Below are positions 14,584 through 26,600 of a stretch of 64,000 nucleotides of DNA, piece by piece (the stretch's first letter is position 1; every line of letters begins with the position of its first letter). The notes under the pieces were generated by a model. That model did no database searches. It was not told the DNA's origin and worked only from the letters and a program-made list of their open reading frames with translations. Both the position numbers and the translations under genes were made by a program. The stretch is from Drosophila pseudoobscura (Eukaryota > Arthropoda > Insecta > Diptera > Drosophilidae), in contig NC_046679.1 of assembly GCF_009870125.1 (NCBI RefSeq), positions 10,354,001 to 10,418,000 on the forward strand, written 5' to 3'.

Positions 14584-14630
14584 TATCGATAGCCGTGTCT
14601 TGTGGTTTTACGTTTTTACACTTATCGATA
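14584..14630. promoter_or_regulatory. Two TATCGATA (DRE / BEAF-32-type) sites
   Basis: Two perfect TATCGATA palindromes start at 14584 and 14623, 39 bp apart. This word is the core of the DREF response element and contains the CGATA bound by BEAF-32, both linked to housekeeping promoters and boundary elements in flies. They lie about 0.8 kb upstream of the sud1 start codon. Confidence 0.5.
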
Positions 14631-15435
14631 AACGTGCTACATTGCCCCGCAACATTAGCACGATATGAGCAACATTCTGCATACCCTAGGGAAGAGGATG
14701 TTATAGAATTGAGGAAATGTTTGTAATTTAAGGCGCCAATATATGTAGGCACGAGGCAGTCTCTGTTGAAAGATATTTAAACGACCAGGAATCAGGATAT
14801 AAATATAGAGGAAAAGAATCAAATGCATGAATAGGTCTAAGACATGTCAATCTGAGAGGAAGTCATTACTAATGTTTCAACTAAGACTGAAAAACAGAAT
14901 TTTAATGTTAGCTGAAATAGGGTATAAATATTTCCATACTCGTTGTGGATACCTGTTGGCCAGCAACAATGGCGTAACATTCCAGACTTTCTAGCTTTGA
15001 CTTTATTTGTTTAAACCTTATTTCAATTATTTATCACTAGCCAGCTAGTAATAATATCAAATCGAATATCAACATCGCGGAATTCGGATTCCAATCCTTC
15101 ACGGTGAACGATTAACCCATTGTAGACCAAGGGGGTATTTTAAAAATCCACCGAAAATAATGAGAATTGAATCATTTTAGCGCAGTTCAGGTGAAAGATA
15201 TCTTTTTTTTTTGTAAGTAAAGAGGAAGGATAGTATGGGTCTACAATAAGAATTTGCAATCAGTAATATTTGTGACATTGACCTCAAGTCGTACAACTGT
15301 TTAAATAGGGGGGCTTAAGTGGGCTAAGTTCGTTTTTTCGTATCTCTAGGGCTGCAGCTGCACAAGCCAATTTTGATATTTTTCTTGAAAAAACTTAAGA
15401 ATTTCCTGAGTATTAAGGTATTTAGTAGTATAAAT

Positions 15436-17239
15436 ATGGAAACGACAAGCGCCAGCACAGTTAAAACCAAACGAAAAGATAAATCCGAAGGTAAGTGAAA
15501 GCATTTTAATCTGTCTAAGCGAAAACGCTGGGTGAGGTGCGAGGTGTGCCGGCACAAAGAGTCGTGTGAATATTTCTGATAACGCGTATGGTGTGGCTAG
15601 TATAGCGCGGCCTATTACAGTTTAAGGTATGCCCCGTGTCTGCCATGCTTAATGCAATACCATTCATTATGTTGCCCTTGCAGACGCACATGAGGAAAGG
15701 CAGAAGGAGGAGCAGAGGCCGGATCCAAGTGGCGAGCCACAGAGGAAGCTACTGCGTCTTGGTGAAACACTGGACAAACCTCTGGCAGCGCCGGAGTTAC
15801 ATCTAAATGCCGCCTATCAGCAAAAGGAGCTAACGCAGTGGCTACAGACGACATGGGAGAAGGCGGACCAGACCGTCAAAGAGGAGAAAACCGGCGCACA
15901 AGTGTTTGGTGATCCCTTTCAGATCTGCCTGCTGCCAGGCCTGATGGCAGAAGGCACTAGCAAAGCGCTAGTGTCTGAAATTATTGACAAAGTTACATGG
16001 TCGCGTAAGCAGATGGACCTGTACGAGTTCTACCAAAGCACAGATCTGTCCAACATGCCCAGATGCCGGCTGCTAACAAATTTCCTGCAAGTGTTGCGGA
16101 AACAAGTTCGACCCTGGCTGGAGAAGGTGACGAACTTGAAGCTGGACTACGTATCTGCCTCCTGCAGCATGTACACCTGCGGCGACTATTTGCTGGTGCA
16201 TGACGACCTGCTCAAGGACCGACAAATAGCCTTCATCTATTATCTGTCGCCCTGGGAGGGTGCGGAAGAGTGGAGCGAGACGCAAGGCGGCAGTCTGGAG
16301 ATCTTCTCCAGCGACGACCAGTGCTTTCCCCAGTTCCCAGTGCACCGCAAAATTGCCCCCAAAGATAACCAGTTCGCATTCTTCAAAGTCGGATCGCGCT
16401 CCTTTCATCAGGTCGGCGAGGTGACCACATTCGACTACCCGCGTCTCACCATAAACGGCTGGTTTCACGGCGAAACTAACGAGGCGTTCGTGCCGGATTC
16501 CATGCGCGCCTTTCCCCGTCTGAGCTACCTTCAGCCGGATAGCTTGAACAAGCCCCCGTTAGGGCTTCTGCTCAATAATGTCTACCTGAAGACGGCCACG
16601 CGACGCAGCATCCAAAAGCGTATAGAGGAGAACTCGGAAATCTGCCTTTACGAATTCTTCAAACGCGAAAAGTTCGAGCTGGCTCGGGCGCAACTCTTAA
16701 GCGATGACGAGACGCTGGTCTGGCGGCGGCAGGGCCCGGCCAATGCGCACAACTACGAAGTCATGGATCTGAGCACAGCCAGGGGAACGATCCAGGAGCT
16801 ACTGCAGCTATTCCGCAGCAACGCCATGTTCGACCTGTTACGTGACTTCACCGATCTGGACTTGAGTGGCCCCGATGCTGTGAGGCCCAAATGCAGCGTG
16901 GAGCTGCAGCGGTGGTCGCACGGGAACTACACTGTCCTAGGCGACGGCCTGGTGAGCGAGGAGAATACCCTCGACCTGGTCTACTACCTGAATGCGGCGG
17001 AAGGAGCTGCAGTTATCACATACCTCTCACCCGACGGAGAGCTCCCCAATGAGAAGGAAAAGACGGGCTCCGATGACGAAGAGGACGATTCTGTTCTGCT
17101 CACCATATCGCCCGTGGACAACGCCCTGAATATTGTCTACCGCTGCGAGGGCACTACCAAGTTTACCAAATACGTGTCGCGCAATACGCCCTTGGAGAAG
17201 GGACCCGTTTTTGTAATTTCCTGCAGTTACAAGGAGTAG
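15436..17239 (+). CDS. sud1: Prolyl 3-hydroxylase of ribosomal protein uS12 (OGFOD1/TPA1 family)
   Basis: Iron and 2-oxoglutarate dependent oxygenase; in flies, yeast and mammals this family hydroxylates a proline in the decoding-centre loop of RpS23 and affects translation accuracy and stress granules. Exons 15436-15490 and 15684-17239 join in phase to 536 residues, close to human OGFOD1. The catalytic domain has the metal triad His191-x-Asp193 (in LLVHDDLL) and His260 (in RSFHQVGE), and the 2-oxoglutarate-binding Arg272 (in PRLTINGW). A second, degenerate double-stranded beta-helix domain follows, interrupted by an acidic insert (about residues 450-470), as expected for the family. The short first exon is Lys/Ser/Thr-rich, consistent with a nuclear or cytosolic protein. 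An AATAAA lies 79 bp after the stop. The first exon may also serve the downstream PIG-S gene. Confidence 0.93.
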
Positions 17240-17317
17240 TAGTCGATGCTGCTCGCGCACAATCTTCTGGGACTATATACATTCGTAGCGGTCTAATGTA
17301 CAGAACTAATTTACCGA

Positions 17318-17323
17318 ATAAAT
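17318..17323 (+). terminator. Poly(A) signal of sud1
   Basis: AATAAA 79 bp downstream of the sud1 stop codon and about 120 bp before the PIG-S acceptor. Confidence 0.7.
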
Positions 17324-17443
17324 GATGTAGAAAAACCTAAATAGCATTTCCGATTGTTTTGTGCACGCGCATCGCCCGACCCCGCCTTGAGGGAAGCCAC
17401 ACACTACAATAATTCGTACTTTTGCTTCTGCTTGCCATTACAG

Positions 17444-19321
17444 ATAAATATCGCATCGGTGCCACGGTTGCCTTCATCGTAGTCATCATTGGGATTGGCG
17501 TACCGATGTGGTGGAAAACCACAACAGTCTACAGGTGAGTCACCGATGGATGCCTGCGGCACTTTCCACCTATCAATCAAATCAATCATCATTGCCTTCA
17601 GAGTCTCTTTGCCATCGAACGCCATACTGGGTCTGAGCGAGAAACCCATCAAAACGGCTGTGCAGGTGGCCATCTACACACAGGGCTCCAGTCGCGCCCA
17701 GCTGCTCATCAGCGAACTGCAAAGTGCATTTAGCGATAGCGGTAAGAGTGATTTGCATGGCCGTCAGTCATCCATTAGAGTGACTCTCAATGTTTTTTTT
17801 TTTGTTTCAGAAATATGGGCTGTGGAATTCAAGCATATGCCGCCACCGGCCAGAGCCCATGAGGCGCATACGCCTGCAGCATTGGAGAAACTGCTGCTGG
17901 AGGAGCACCCTCAGAGTGTGGGGGACTTTATGTTCATTGAGTGGCCCAATTTAGAAGAGGAAATATTGCTGACAACAGAGCGCTCGGCTTTGATGCGCAG
18001 CGATACAAGTGAGTCTAGATGCTTCCGATGCACTCGAAGCCGATTATAAATATGTCTTTCAACTTTTACAGCCGCCAACAAGCTGGCTCAGGTGCTGCAC
18101 TCAAAGATCCTGCAGTCGTATCGCATCAATCAAATACTCAGCGCAGATGATCGATTCGGGGCCAAGTCTGAGGCACCACAGCCAGCCTACGATGTCATTG
18201 TTTCCGTACTGAACCCAAAGCCGCGTCTAACCTATGCCCAGTGGAACGTTTCTATGGCTGTAAAGAGTATGATTGTGACATTCAGGGCCGGCTGCGGACG
18301 TTAACTGCTTCATTTCTATTTGCAGCGTATGTGGAGCCTTGGCTGGCCCAGGTGTCGGACATATCTAACTATACGGTGCGCTCGCAATGGAAGTATCGGG
18401 TGGCCATCGAAGCCGATCTCAAGCAGGTGCGCGACGAGACCAAGCTGGGTCGACACTATGCCCTGCTGGAGACGGACCTGCCGCACCTGCTTACCTCCAT
18501 ATCGCAAAATCTGAGCGCCAGCACCACCGACAAGCCGGCCATCAATCTGGTGGTCTATATTCCGCCATGCAAGACCGCGCCCCTGCACATCTACAACAGC
18601 AAGTACCAGCGGTTGACGCGGAACGGAGTGGATGCCTTCATATCTCCACCCTGGGGTGGCGTCATCATTGCTAATCCCCCGGAGAGCGTGTGCCTGGCTT
18701 ATGCCAATAACGAGCAGCCGTTACCCTACCACGTCAGCACCACGGACAACATGCAGGTGATGCTCGATCAGCTGCACAAGTTGCTCGACATCAGCAGCGA
18801 GCTTCAGTTGGAGGGCGTCAAGACGGTAGACATCGAGCAGTTGGCCCCGCGTCGCTGGGAGTACGAGGCCTACCTCAGACGCAGCGCCATTCGCCACATT
18901 GCCACGGCCAGCAGAACGCTGCAGAGCCTCATTAACCTGCTGGGTACTCTTTGAATTACCAACATAATTGGGCCATCCATAATCCAATCGTTTCCTCTCG
19001 CCCTCAGATCAAATCAGCTATATTGTGATAAACGACGAAGTGGCCGCAGCCATAACGAGCTCTTATGCCGACATTTCGGCCGCCAAGGTCGCTCTACTGG
19101 AGCATCGACTGGACGACGCTTCCGCACTGGCTAAGCGCGCTTTTGTGGCCTCGGAGCGGGGCTTCTTCGACGCCAGCTTGCTGGCGCAGCTCTACTTTCC
19201 AGACGAGCAGAAGTACGCCATTTACATTCCACTCTTCCTGCCCGTCTTGGTGCCTGTGCTCAGTTCCTTTAACATGCTACGCAGAGTGCTGCAAAACATT
19301 CGGAAAGAGAAGCAGCAGTAA
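17444..19321 (+). CDS. PIG-S: GPI transamidase subunit PIG-S (initiator exon not local)
   Basis: Subunit of the ER complex that cleaves the C-terminal signal of precursor proteins and attaches GPI anchors. Exons are 17444-17534, 17602-17741, 17811-18008, 18072-18266, 18326-18943 and 19008-19321, with consistent phases. The first listed exon encodes a membrane segment ending in VPMWWKTTTVYR, matching the conserved PIG-S signature (PLWWKTTE in mammals). A large luminal domain follows, with NPPWGG-like family features such as SPPWGGVIIANP, and a second membrane segment near the C-terminus (YIPLFLPVLVPVL). No in-frame ATG exists in the first exon: the frame is open through its acceptor (GCCATTACAG) but stops upstream without a Met. 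No ATG followed by a good donor lies between sud1's stop and this exon. Joining the sud1 first exon (15436-15490) gives GAT at the junction and 536 residues in total, near the 555 of human PIGS. The start is therefore inferred. Confidence 0.9.
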
Positions 19322-19351
19322 ACGAGCCGCGACGAATGGCTAATACTCCCA

Positions 19352-19357
19352 ATTAAA
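19352..19357 (+). terminator. Probable poly(A) signal of PIG-S
   Basis: ATTAAA, the commonest variant signal, 31 bp after the PIG-S stop codon. Confidence 0.5.
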
Positions 19358-19362
19358 ACCAA

Positions 19363-19477
19363 ACTATTCTTGATAACTTAATCTAATTCATCAAGGCTAT
19401 GGATTCCATTTGGGATGTACTATTCTTGATAACTTAATCTAATTCATCAAGGCTACGGATTCCATTTGGGATGTACT
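19363..19477. repeat. Two-copy tandem duplication, 56 bp unit
   Basis: Positions 19363-19418 and 19419-19474 are the same 56 bp unit with a single difference (GGCTATGG versus GGCTACGG), directly after PIG-S. The near identity indicates a recent duplication. The second copy overlaps the end of a short minus-strand open frame. Confidence 0.95.
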
Positions 19478-19599
19478 CGGTACATTTCATCGTCAAGCTC
19501 TTTGCGCTGACGCTTTTTGGGCGGATCCGACTGGCAGTTGGAATTCAAGCTGTAGACTACGACGCACGCCACATAGGTCATCAAGAGCCGTTTCAGCAT
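19453..19599 (-). CDS. Possible small membrane protein, 48 codons
   Basis: Open frame with a hydrophobic N-terminal segment (LLMTYVACVVVYSL), a basic stretch (KKRQRK) and an end in HPKWNP. Its third codon positions look GC-enriched, as in fly coding DNA, and it is transcribed towards PIG-S. I do not recognise it. Its stop codon lies in the second copy of the 56 bp duplication. A chance open frame is quite possible. Confidence 0.22.
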   Translation of the reverse strand: MLKRLLMTYVACVVVYSLNSNCQSDPPKKRQRKELDDEMYRVHPKWNP

Positions 19600-19601
19600 G
19601 T

Positions 19602-20036
19602 TCAGAAAGCCGGGAATCCGAACTCGTCGGGCCTTAAAAATTGAATTTTGATCACTAAATCCAAACACTTTCCGGCATCGTCTGACAGCAAAATGCTCGA
19701 CACCTTTTTCATTTCCAGCATTCCCTGATGTTTCGAGCTGCAATGGATGTCAGGGCTGACGATGGTACGCACCCCTCGGGGGCCGATCGCAGCCAGCGCA
19801 GCGTGTGAACGGAGCGGATAGGTCAGGTTCAGACGCAGCAGTCGCTGCCGGATGAATGCCAGCCTCAACAAGAAAGGAAACCAAACCCCAACAGATGCAA
19901 GCCAAAGCAGCAATGCTCTTTCGTCTCTATTGGTGGATTGTAACTTCACATCATTTTGGGGAGCTCGAAACTGTCTAGCCACAGAGGTATACCCTTGCTG
20001 CTTTAGAGTCTTCACAATTGCATTGCAAATATACAA
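19602..20036 (-). CDS. Unrecognised open frame with coding-like composition
   Basis: Open for 144 codons on the minus strand, containing a hydrophobic region (LLLWLASVGVWFPFLLRLAF) followed by Arg/Leu-rich and polar segments. The codon choice over the middle part looks like fly coding sequence, but I see no domain and no clear promoter. It could be linked by an unseen intron to the small frame just downstream (19453-19599), or be chance. Confidence 0.2.
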   Translation of the reverse strand: MYICNAIVKTLKQQGYTSVARQFRAPQNDVKLQSTNRDERALLLWLASVGVWFPFLLRLAFIRQRLLRLNLTYPLRSHAALAAIGPRGVRTIVSPDIHCSSKHQGMLEMKKVSSILLSDDAGKCLDLVIKIQFLRPDEFGFPAF

Positions 20037-21694
20037 ATGGGGGAAAAGAGAAGCAAATACGGGGCTGTCAAAACTCGTTAAACATGGAATTCAATTGGTA
20101 ATGGGCGCCTGATGCGGGGCTTAGAGCCAGGGGGAGCGGTCGGCGTCAAACTATGCGCATTAAAAGTAAATAGTTAATTTTTAATTGCTCACGGCTCGTT
20201 GGCGCTCGGCAGACGGGACAGACAAAGACATAACCGAACCGAATCTCCACAGACATACTCGTACTCGTAGATATTCAACAAGTATTTGTCTCTTATTCAA
20301 AGGTTAAATATTATTTTAATGAGCCGCGCTTGTTGTCGGAGGCTATGGCTATGGCCGGGAGTTTGCTTTGGGTAGGTAGGTGGGCTGGTGGGCAGGTGGG
20401 GGAGACTACTTCAGAAAAGACAGAAACCTTTTCTCCAATGTGCGAGGCTGAGAGATAGAGAGCCCCAGCCATAGCCGGAGCCGGAGCTACAGCCCCAAGA
20501 CCGCAAAAAGGTCAACAATGTGACTTTTAGCGATCGCCAAATGCCGCCAACTTGCCAAGTGGCTTTGTGTCATGGTTTCGGTGCCATTGTTGTGGCGTTG
20601 CCTCGTCAGGCGACAGCATATGGCGGATCTGAAACCGAACCGAGCCTGTTGCAGCCACTGGTGACGCCTACACATCTAACCCTTTGCCACCGAAGCAGCA
20701 GCCTCGTAACCGCTTTTGCCGCAAGGGCCGTTCTCTGCATTTCCGGAATATATTGCCCATTACCCCGCCGCAGAATTGCCTTTTAAATCCCATTTTCCCA
20801 CACGCACTCGGACGGGTCGGTCTCCTCCGTCACGGCAACCGCACGCACGTCAAAAATCAATTCAGTCGGAGTCGGCGGCAGAGGTAGAGTCAGAGTGGAC
20901 GAGACGAGATGAGATGAGCCGAAGGCTAACACAATAACGAAACTAATTTCGATGCGGTTGTTAAGTATTTCCAAACACTTTGCCAGATTAAATGAGTTGG
21001 CCGAAGTGGAAAATGTGACAGGGAAGAGGCACGGCACTATGAAGATGTTGCACTATTGGTCTGGTCCAGTCTGGGGGCGGTGCTCACAATCGAGGGGGGC
21101 ACTCGAATGCAACAAGGCGTGTAATTAATAATTGATTGAATTTTCCCAAACAATGAATGACAAGGCACTCGGGGCGATGGCGATTGTAACGGCGATGTGG
21201 CCGTTGATTGCGGTCTGGACAGCTGCAGACAGCAAAGAATCGAAGAATTTTTCGCCCAAAATGGCACAAAGTACACAATGAGCCGTCGCCGTCAAGTGCC
21301 AGTGCCTGGCCCAAGGAGCTTGGGGGCTGCTGTTGGAGCCAGGTGTGCCCATAAGTTGCTTATAAGGAGCCAGCACGTAAAAGTCACATTGCAAAATGTT
21401 TACTGCTGCAATTGTAATCACTGTTGACCATATGAGAGTGGTTGTTGTTGCTGCTGCTGGTAGTGCACTGATGCTGATGCTGATGCACTTTTTATAGCAC
21501 CACGGCATTCCCACCGCTAAGTGAAATTAATAAAAATTGCAATCAACTTGAATGCCCCGAACCTGGATGCGAGATCTGCACCAAAAACGTCAAATGCGTC
21601 TGCGCAATTCACATAATTTGTTTAATTAATTACGCCAACACATTTTCATTGCTGCCTATTGGGTAATTCCGCGGCAGAGACGCCGCAGACATCA

Positions 21695-21722
21695 GCTGCT
21701 GCTGCTGCTGCTGCTGCTGCTG
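21695..21722. repeat. CTG microsatellite
   Basis: About nine tandem CTG triplets in non-coding DNA. Confidence 0.95.
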
Positions 21723-23464
21723 ATGTGATTTTTCACATAAACTAGAAAAAAACACACTATAACTATAACAGCCATTGAAAGCCGAACGGATTTGGCAGCT
21801 TTCGAAAGATTCAGCCATCGTCAAAGTGGAAGTGGATGCTGCTGTTGCTTCTGCTGCTACTCTTGTTGTTGTTGTTGTTGTTGCTTCTGCAACATTCTCA
21901 GCCTGCTCCAAGGCCACTGGCATTTTGTCTGCATATGCTGCCGCTGCTGCCACCATATCTCGCACAGGTATTGACGATCCACAGCCGTTTGGAGAGCGGA
22001 TCGACCAATTGCAAGTTATAGTACGAGTAGCATCTAGCAGTTTCCACAATTTCAAGTTTTCGATTCGTTTTTTATTCGTTTCGTATTTGAGTGGAGGAAG
22101 CACAGCAGCCAGAAATGTTAGAAGAACAAAGTTCAGTTTCCATATTGCCACTAGAACGGGGGGGACTTCTTTGGTTGCTTGACAAAGTTGCATTTCAAAA
22201 CATGGGGGCATGCGGGCCTTCCTATACCTCTACGTAAGTGATTGTGGAACAATTAAACAATTTGTTTAACAAATGCCCTGCCGCAGCTCAATAAACTGAA
22301 AGCGAACGTAAACAGCATCAGCATCATCATCTTCGTCTTCTTATTGCGAGTGGCAGCCATGGGAAAGAGATCTCATCAGCTTTTGGGGGTCTGGGGCTGG
22401 CTGGAAAAGTGTCGAAGCGGACAGAGCCCAAGGACGCTGGTTGGCTGGGTTATAAAACAAATAAAGCGAAATGTATTATACAAAATATTACTTACCCTTA
22501 CCGCAGTTTGACATAAATGCCAATTTAAATGCTGCAAAACGCATAAATCAGCAAACAGCCAAGTTTCTGTTGTAGATGTTGCCGCTGTTGCTGTTGTCGC
22601 TGTTGCCGCTGTGTCTGTTGTCTGTTGTTGTCGTGTTTTTTTTTTTTTGGGCAAACAAACGATCAGCAAGTGGCGCTCCTCAAAAAACGTTTTTGCCAAA
22701 ATGTTTCCCGCAAAATGAAGAAGACTCCGCCGCCACAGTCGGCCACAACGACAGCATTGGGCAGAGTTCAGGCAAAAGGCAATGTTGCTGGTGGGTTATG
22801 CTGCTGCTGTTTGTGGGTGATGGGTGACAAAAGATGCCGTCTAATTGAATTACCATAAAATAAAAGTTGTCTTGAAAATGCGCATAATTTCAGCTTAGTG
22901 TCTAGCGTTTAGCTCAGCATCCTGGTCAGCATTAGTATCTATTAGCCGTGTAGCATCGCTCTGGCTCTGGCATTTGGCATTTGGCGACTTAGAATTTTAT
23001 TCTTCTTTTTTTCCAGAAGACTCACGAACAATGCCGGTGCTTCAGCTTCAGCTTCAGTTCAGCTTCGGCTTTGATCCAACTGCGACTCAGACGAGCCGAA
23101 AGCTCATTAACATGATTACAATGAAACCCTGACTGCATAATAATTCACACATATTCCAGCAGTACGGCAAATAATTACGAAAAATGCATTTGTATGGGCA
23201 TGCAATTAGTCACAGATACTCGTACAGCACCAGCACACAGCAAAAACCGCTCTTGGTGCAGCATCTGCAAGCTGGATTCTTTGCCGCCCGAATACCACCT
23301 CCACCTAAAGCAACACCAGCATCACCGCATCAGTACCGCCGGCAGTACACCGTTTCGACTCATTCATTCCCATAATTTACCAAATATTTTTTATTATTTA
23401 GTTTTTATTTCGCTCCTACCATGATCCATCTATGTAAGCATAGATACTCGTATCTAGTATATAT

Positions 23465-23483
23465 GTGTGTGTGTGTGTGTGTG
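23465..23483. repeat. GT microsatellite
   Basis: Tandem GT dinucleotides, interrupted at the right end by GCG. Confidence 0.95.
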
Positions 23484-23677
23484 CGTCTGTGTGGCATAGC
23501 AACTGCAATGTCTATAACATTTTCTCACGTTTCGTCGTGCAGATTTCGGCACAAGTTGCGCCTTGGTGTGGCACAGCCCGGTCTGGCCTGGCCCGGCCCG
23601 ATCCGATCCGATACAACCAGGCCTGGCCTGGCCTGGGATGCGATGAGGCTGTTGGTGGATGGTGATAATGATGATGG

Positions 23678-23699
23678 TGCTGCTGCTGCTGCTGCTGCT
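23678..23699. repeat. CTG microsatellite
   Basis: Seven tandem CTG triplets preceded by GAT/GGT-rich DNA. Confidence 0.95.
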
Positions 23700-26600
23700 A
23701 GTGGTGGTGGTGGTGGCGAGGCCGTTGCCTAAGCGGGGGTGGGCGGCTAATGCACATTTTATGCAAATTTCCACTGCAGCGATCTGCAGTGTGTGTGTGT
23801 GTTGGCTGTGCTTATGGCAGAGTGAGGCTAGTCCACGAGTGCCAGAAAATACAATTTAGAATGCTTGAGTGCATTGACTAGCGATGGATGTGGATTAAGG
23901 CGGATTAAGTCTTTAATCTGTTTAATGGAATGTTCTATAAATAAAGTTGTATAAGTAAATTCGGTTGGTGGATTTCTTAATAGATGCTATATACACTAAC
24001 TAACTTAATTTAACTTTACTCTTGATTATATATTTAATACTCTTTATGGTGTGATTTATGTTTAGATCAATTAAGGTTAAGATGAAGGTTAAGACAATTC
24101 CAGGTTGATCAGCAGAGGATTTGGATGTCAAGCTACTGAACTACAGGGAATAGGCCATTATTGCCTCGGAAGTATGTATTAAGAATATATTCTGAAGTTT
24201 TTTTATCTCGAATTCATTCCAATTAAATTACAAAGTTATAAAGTTACAAAGTTCTAAATGAAGGACAACTGTGAACAACATTTAGAGAGTTATATAGCCA
24301 AAGCCGTCAGATCGGAAAAAAAATTACAAAATTGTATTCAATCTTCAAGTTACTCATTTTCTAAATTTTGTTTAGATGTTTATAAGACGTAGAACAGATC
24401 AATGAATTTTTAGACACCAACCAATTTCTTTCGGAATAAATAAATAGTGCAAAAGAATTTCAGTGAAACCATCTGTACAGGGCAGGAACAACTTCATTTT
24501 AACCCATGCCTGATCTTCAAAGAGGACAAATCCTAGAAATACCGCGCTCCAATCGACTACCGGAATCCTTATAACTTTAATCAAAAACAAGTTCGTTGCT
24601 CAAGTCTTTCGTCTTATTGGTTATTTTAATGCGTCTCGTCTCGCTGGATTTGTTTAAACATGCCGCCGCATCAAGGCAAATGCGTCAAATTAGCCAGGCA
24701 GACCACTCAACGATGGAGCCGCTCACTGACTGACTGACCCATTCCCAATCCCGAAAAAGCTTTGGCGTTTCGCAAGCAGCGTGGCATCCATAAAACTGTA
24801 AATTGCACAGCTGTGGCCTCCGTCTCCGTTTGTGGCAGCATTTGCCACGTGCAGCCTCCCCATCCGAATCCGAACCCAGCCAATGCGAAATTATATGTGT
24901 GTAAACACATTATATGCACACAATATATGTGGTATGGAGAGGTATACGAGTATGCAATTTCTTATTATGAGCGGCTGCCTGGTAAAGGTTTTCCGAGAGC
25001 TGCACTTTATCAACGGGAAAATCTGCTGGCAGCCCATGCTCATTGCTGCACAATTACTCAACGACCTGGGATGGCCGTCTGCCCGTCTATCTGACTGTCT
25101 GTCTGTCTCCTCGTCTGCGATTCCAATTCCAGCTTCAATCCCAATCGCAATCCTCGCGACTCGTTAGTGGTTGGCCTGCCGCTGTGGCTGCCTCTGCCTC
25201 TGCCTCGGCTTCTGCTTCTGCTTTAGCTTCTGCCAGGGTTTTGGCATTTTTTGGCGCGTTACTTGTCGCTGGAATGGCACCAAATGCCAGACCAAACTCT
25301 GCCCGACGAGGAGTCTGCTCAGGCGCATCTTCAGCTTAATTGAATTTTTAGTTTTTCAGCTGCTGGTGCCACTGCTGTTTCTGGTGATGGTGATGGTGGT
25401 GAATGCATTTTGGGTGAATGCATTTTCCATTGGCTCCCACACGATGTGCAAATGCTTTCGGCACTTTTACTACACCACCAGGCATTCAGGCAGCTGGCAA
25501 AGCTTACATAATGAGTAAAAATTAAATAATTTACCTCGCAAACGGATTCTTAATGAGTCGAGAGCAGCGGGGCTTGTAGCTGTTTTCCGAGCACTTGTAG
25601 CTGCCAAGTGAAACACCGAATTCGTGTCTTTGTCGGGGAACACATTTATCAATGTCAATGCGGGGAATCTAAGGCCATTCGAGCTGATGTGTATTTAATT
25701 GAAGGTGGTCGCTAATTAGAATCCAATCCGCTTAGATGCTGTGTAATGCCAAGCAGACATCTATTCAGACCCATGCCCATGCAGCGATCGCCTTTGAGAT
25801 CGTGTCTGGAGTCATCTTTGGACATTTGGTTGAGCTTTGTGCTGGGGCATTGGACACTGGTACTTCCTTATTATTGGCCTTTCCCACGCAGAGGGCAGAT
25901 AGAGGCCGCCGAGGAGGCAGCACTCAGCAGCAGATCGCGTGAGTCATTGGCACACACAGGAGTATAAACTGAGCATTTATTACGAGGATTGCGACTGGGA
26001 CTCCTCTGCCATCTCTTACACAATCACAATCAGCAGCAAATTAGAAAAATGGCGGCAGACACAGGCTCTGCCTCTGCCATATGCCACTTCCCACAAGTTT
26101 TGGTGAATGTGGCTCCGGGTTGAAAGTCATCCAGTCGCGCAGGCTCGTCCTCCGTTTCGATTTCACTTTTCCACCGTCTAAAGTTGACATTTTTTGTACC
26201 GCAGTCGCAGTCTGGCAGCTGCTTTGCATGACTTTGCCTTTGCTTTGCCTTTGCCCTGCTTTCGGTGTCTGGTTTTTTCCGGCAGGCAACCTCAACTTTG
26301 AAATGCCAAGCTGCCAGTTCCAGGTGACAGCTTGGGGTTGTTGCTTGCCTTTATCTGGGCGCAACCTTTTTGCGAATCAAAACGGAAAATATGAAGAATC
26401 TGCCCAAATGATAGCAACGCCCAAGATGCAAAGATCTTGGCCGAAAACTGCAGGCGTGTAAATTCCCACACTGCAACAAAATGCCGCACATTCCCCGCAG
26501 TCTGTGCCACACTTACCCATATAGACATAACCGGATTGTCGGTGGCATCGCGACTTTTGCCCCGACATGGCTGCCGCAGTCACAGCCGCAGCCGCAGCGG

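Larger units (their letters stand above)
2022..15435. other. Gene-poor 13 kb region
   Basis: No gene can be supported here. The left 3.5 kb is probably the desaturase's 5' intron. The rest has AT-rich blocks (for example 6,650-7,000), CAG and GT microsatellites (5,297-5,336 and 5,455-5,473), a CATA/TATG-rich patch near 7,890-7,910 and scattered TACTCGTA words. Open frames in this region lack coding-like codon use or recognisable motifs. Enhancers or non-coding RNAs are likely but cannot be read from the sequence alone. Confidence 0.5.

Noticed and set aside
21630..22211. 193-codon minus-strand open frame with a glutamine run
   Set aside because: Driven by CTG/GTT microsatellites; both strands are open here, and there are no splice or domain signals.
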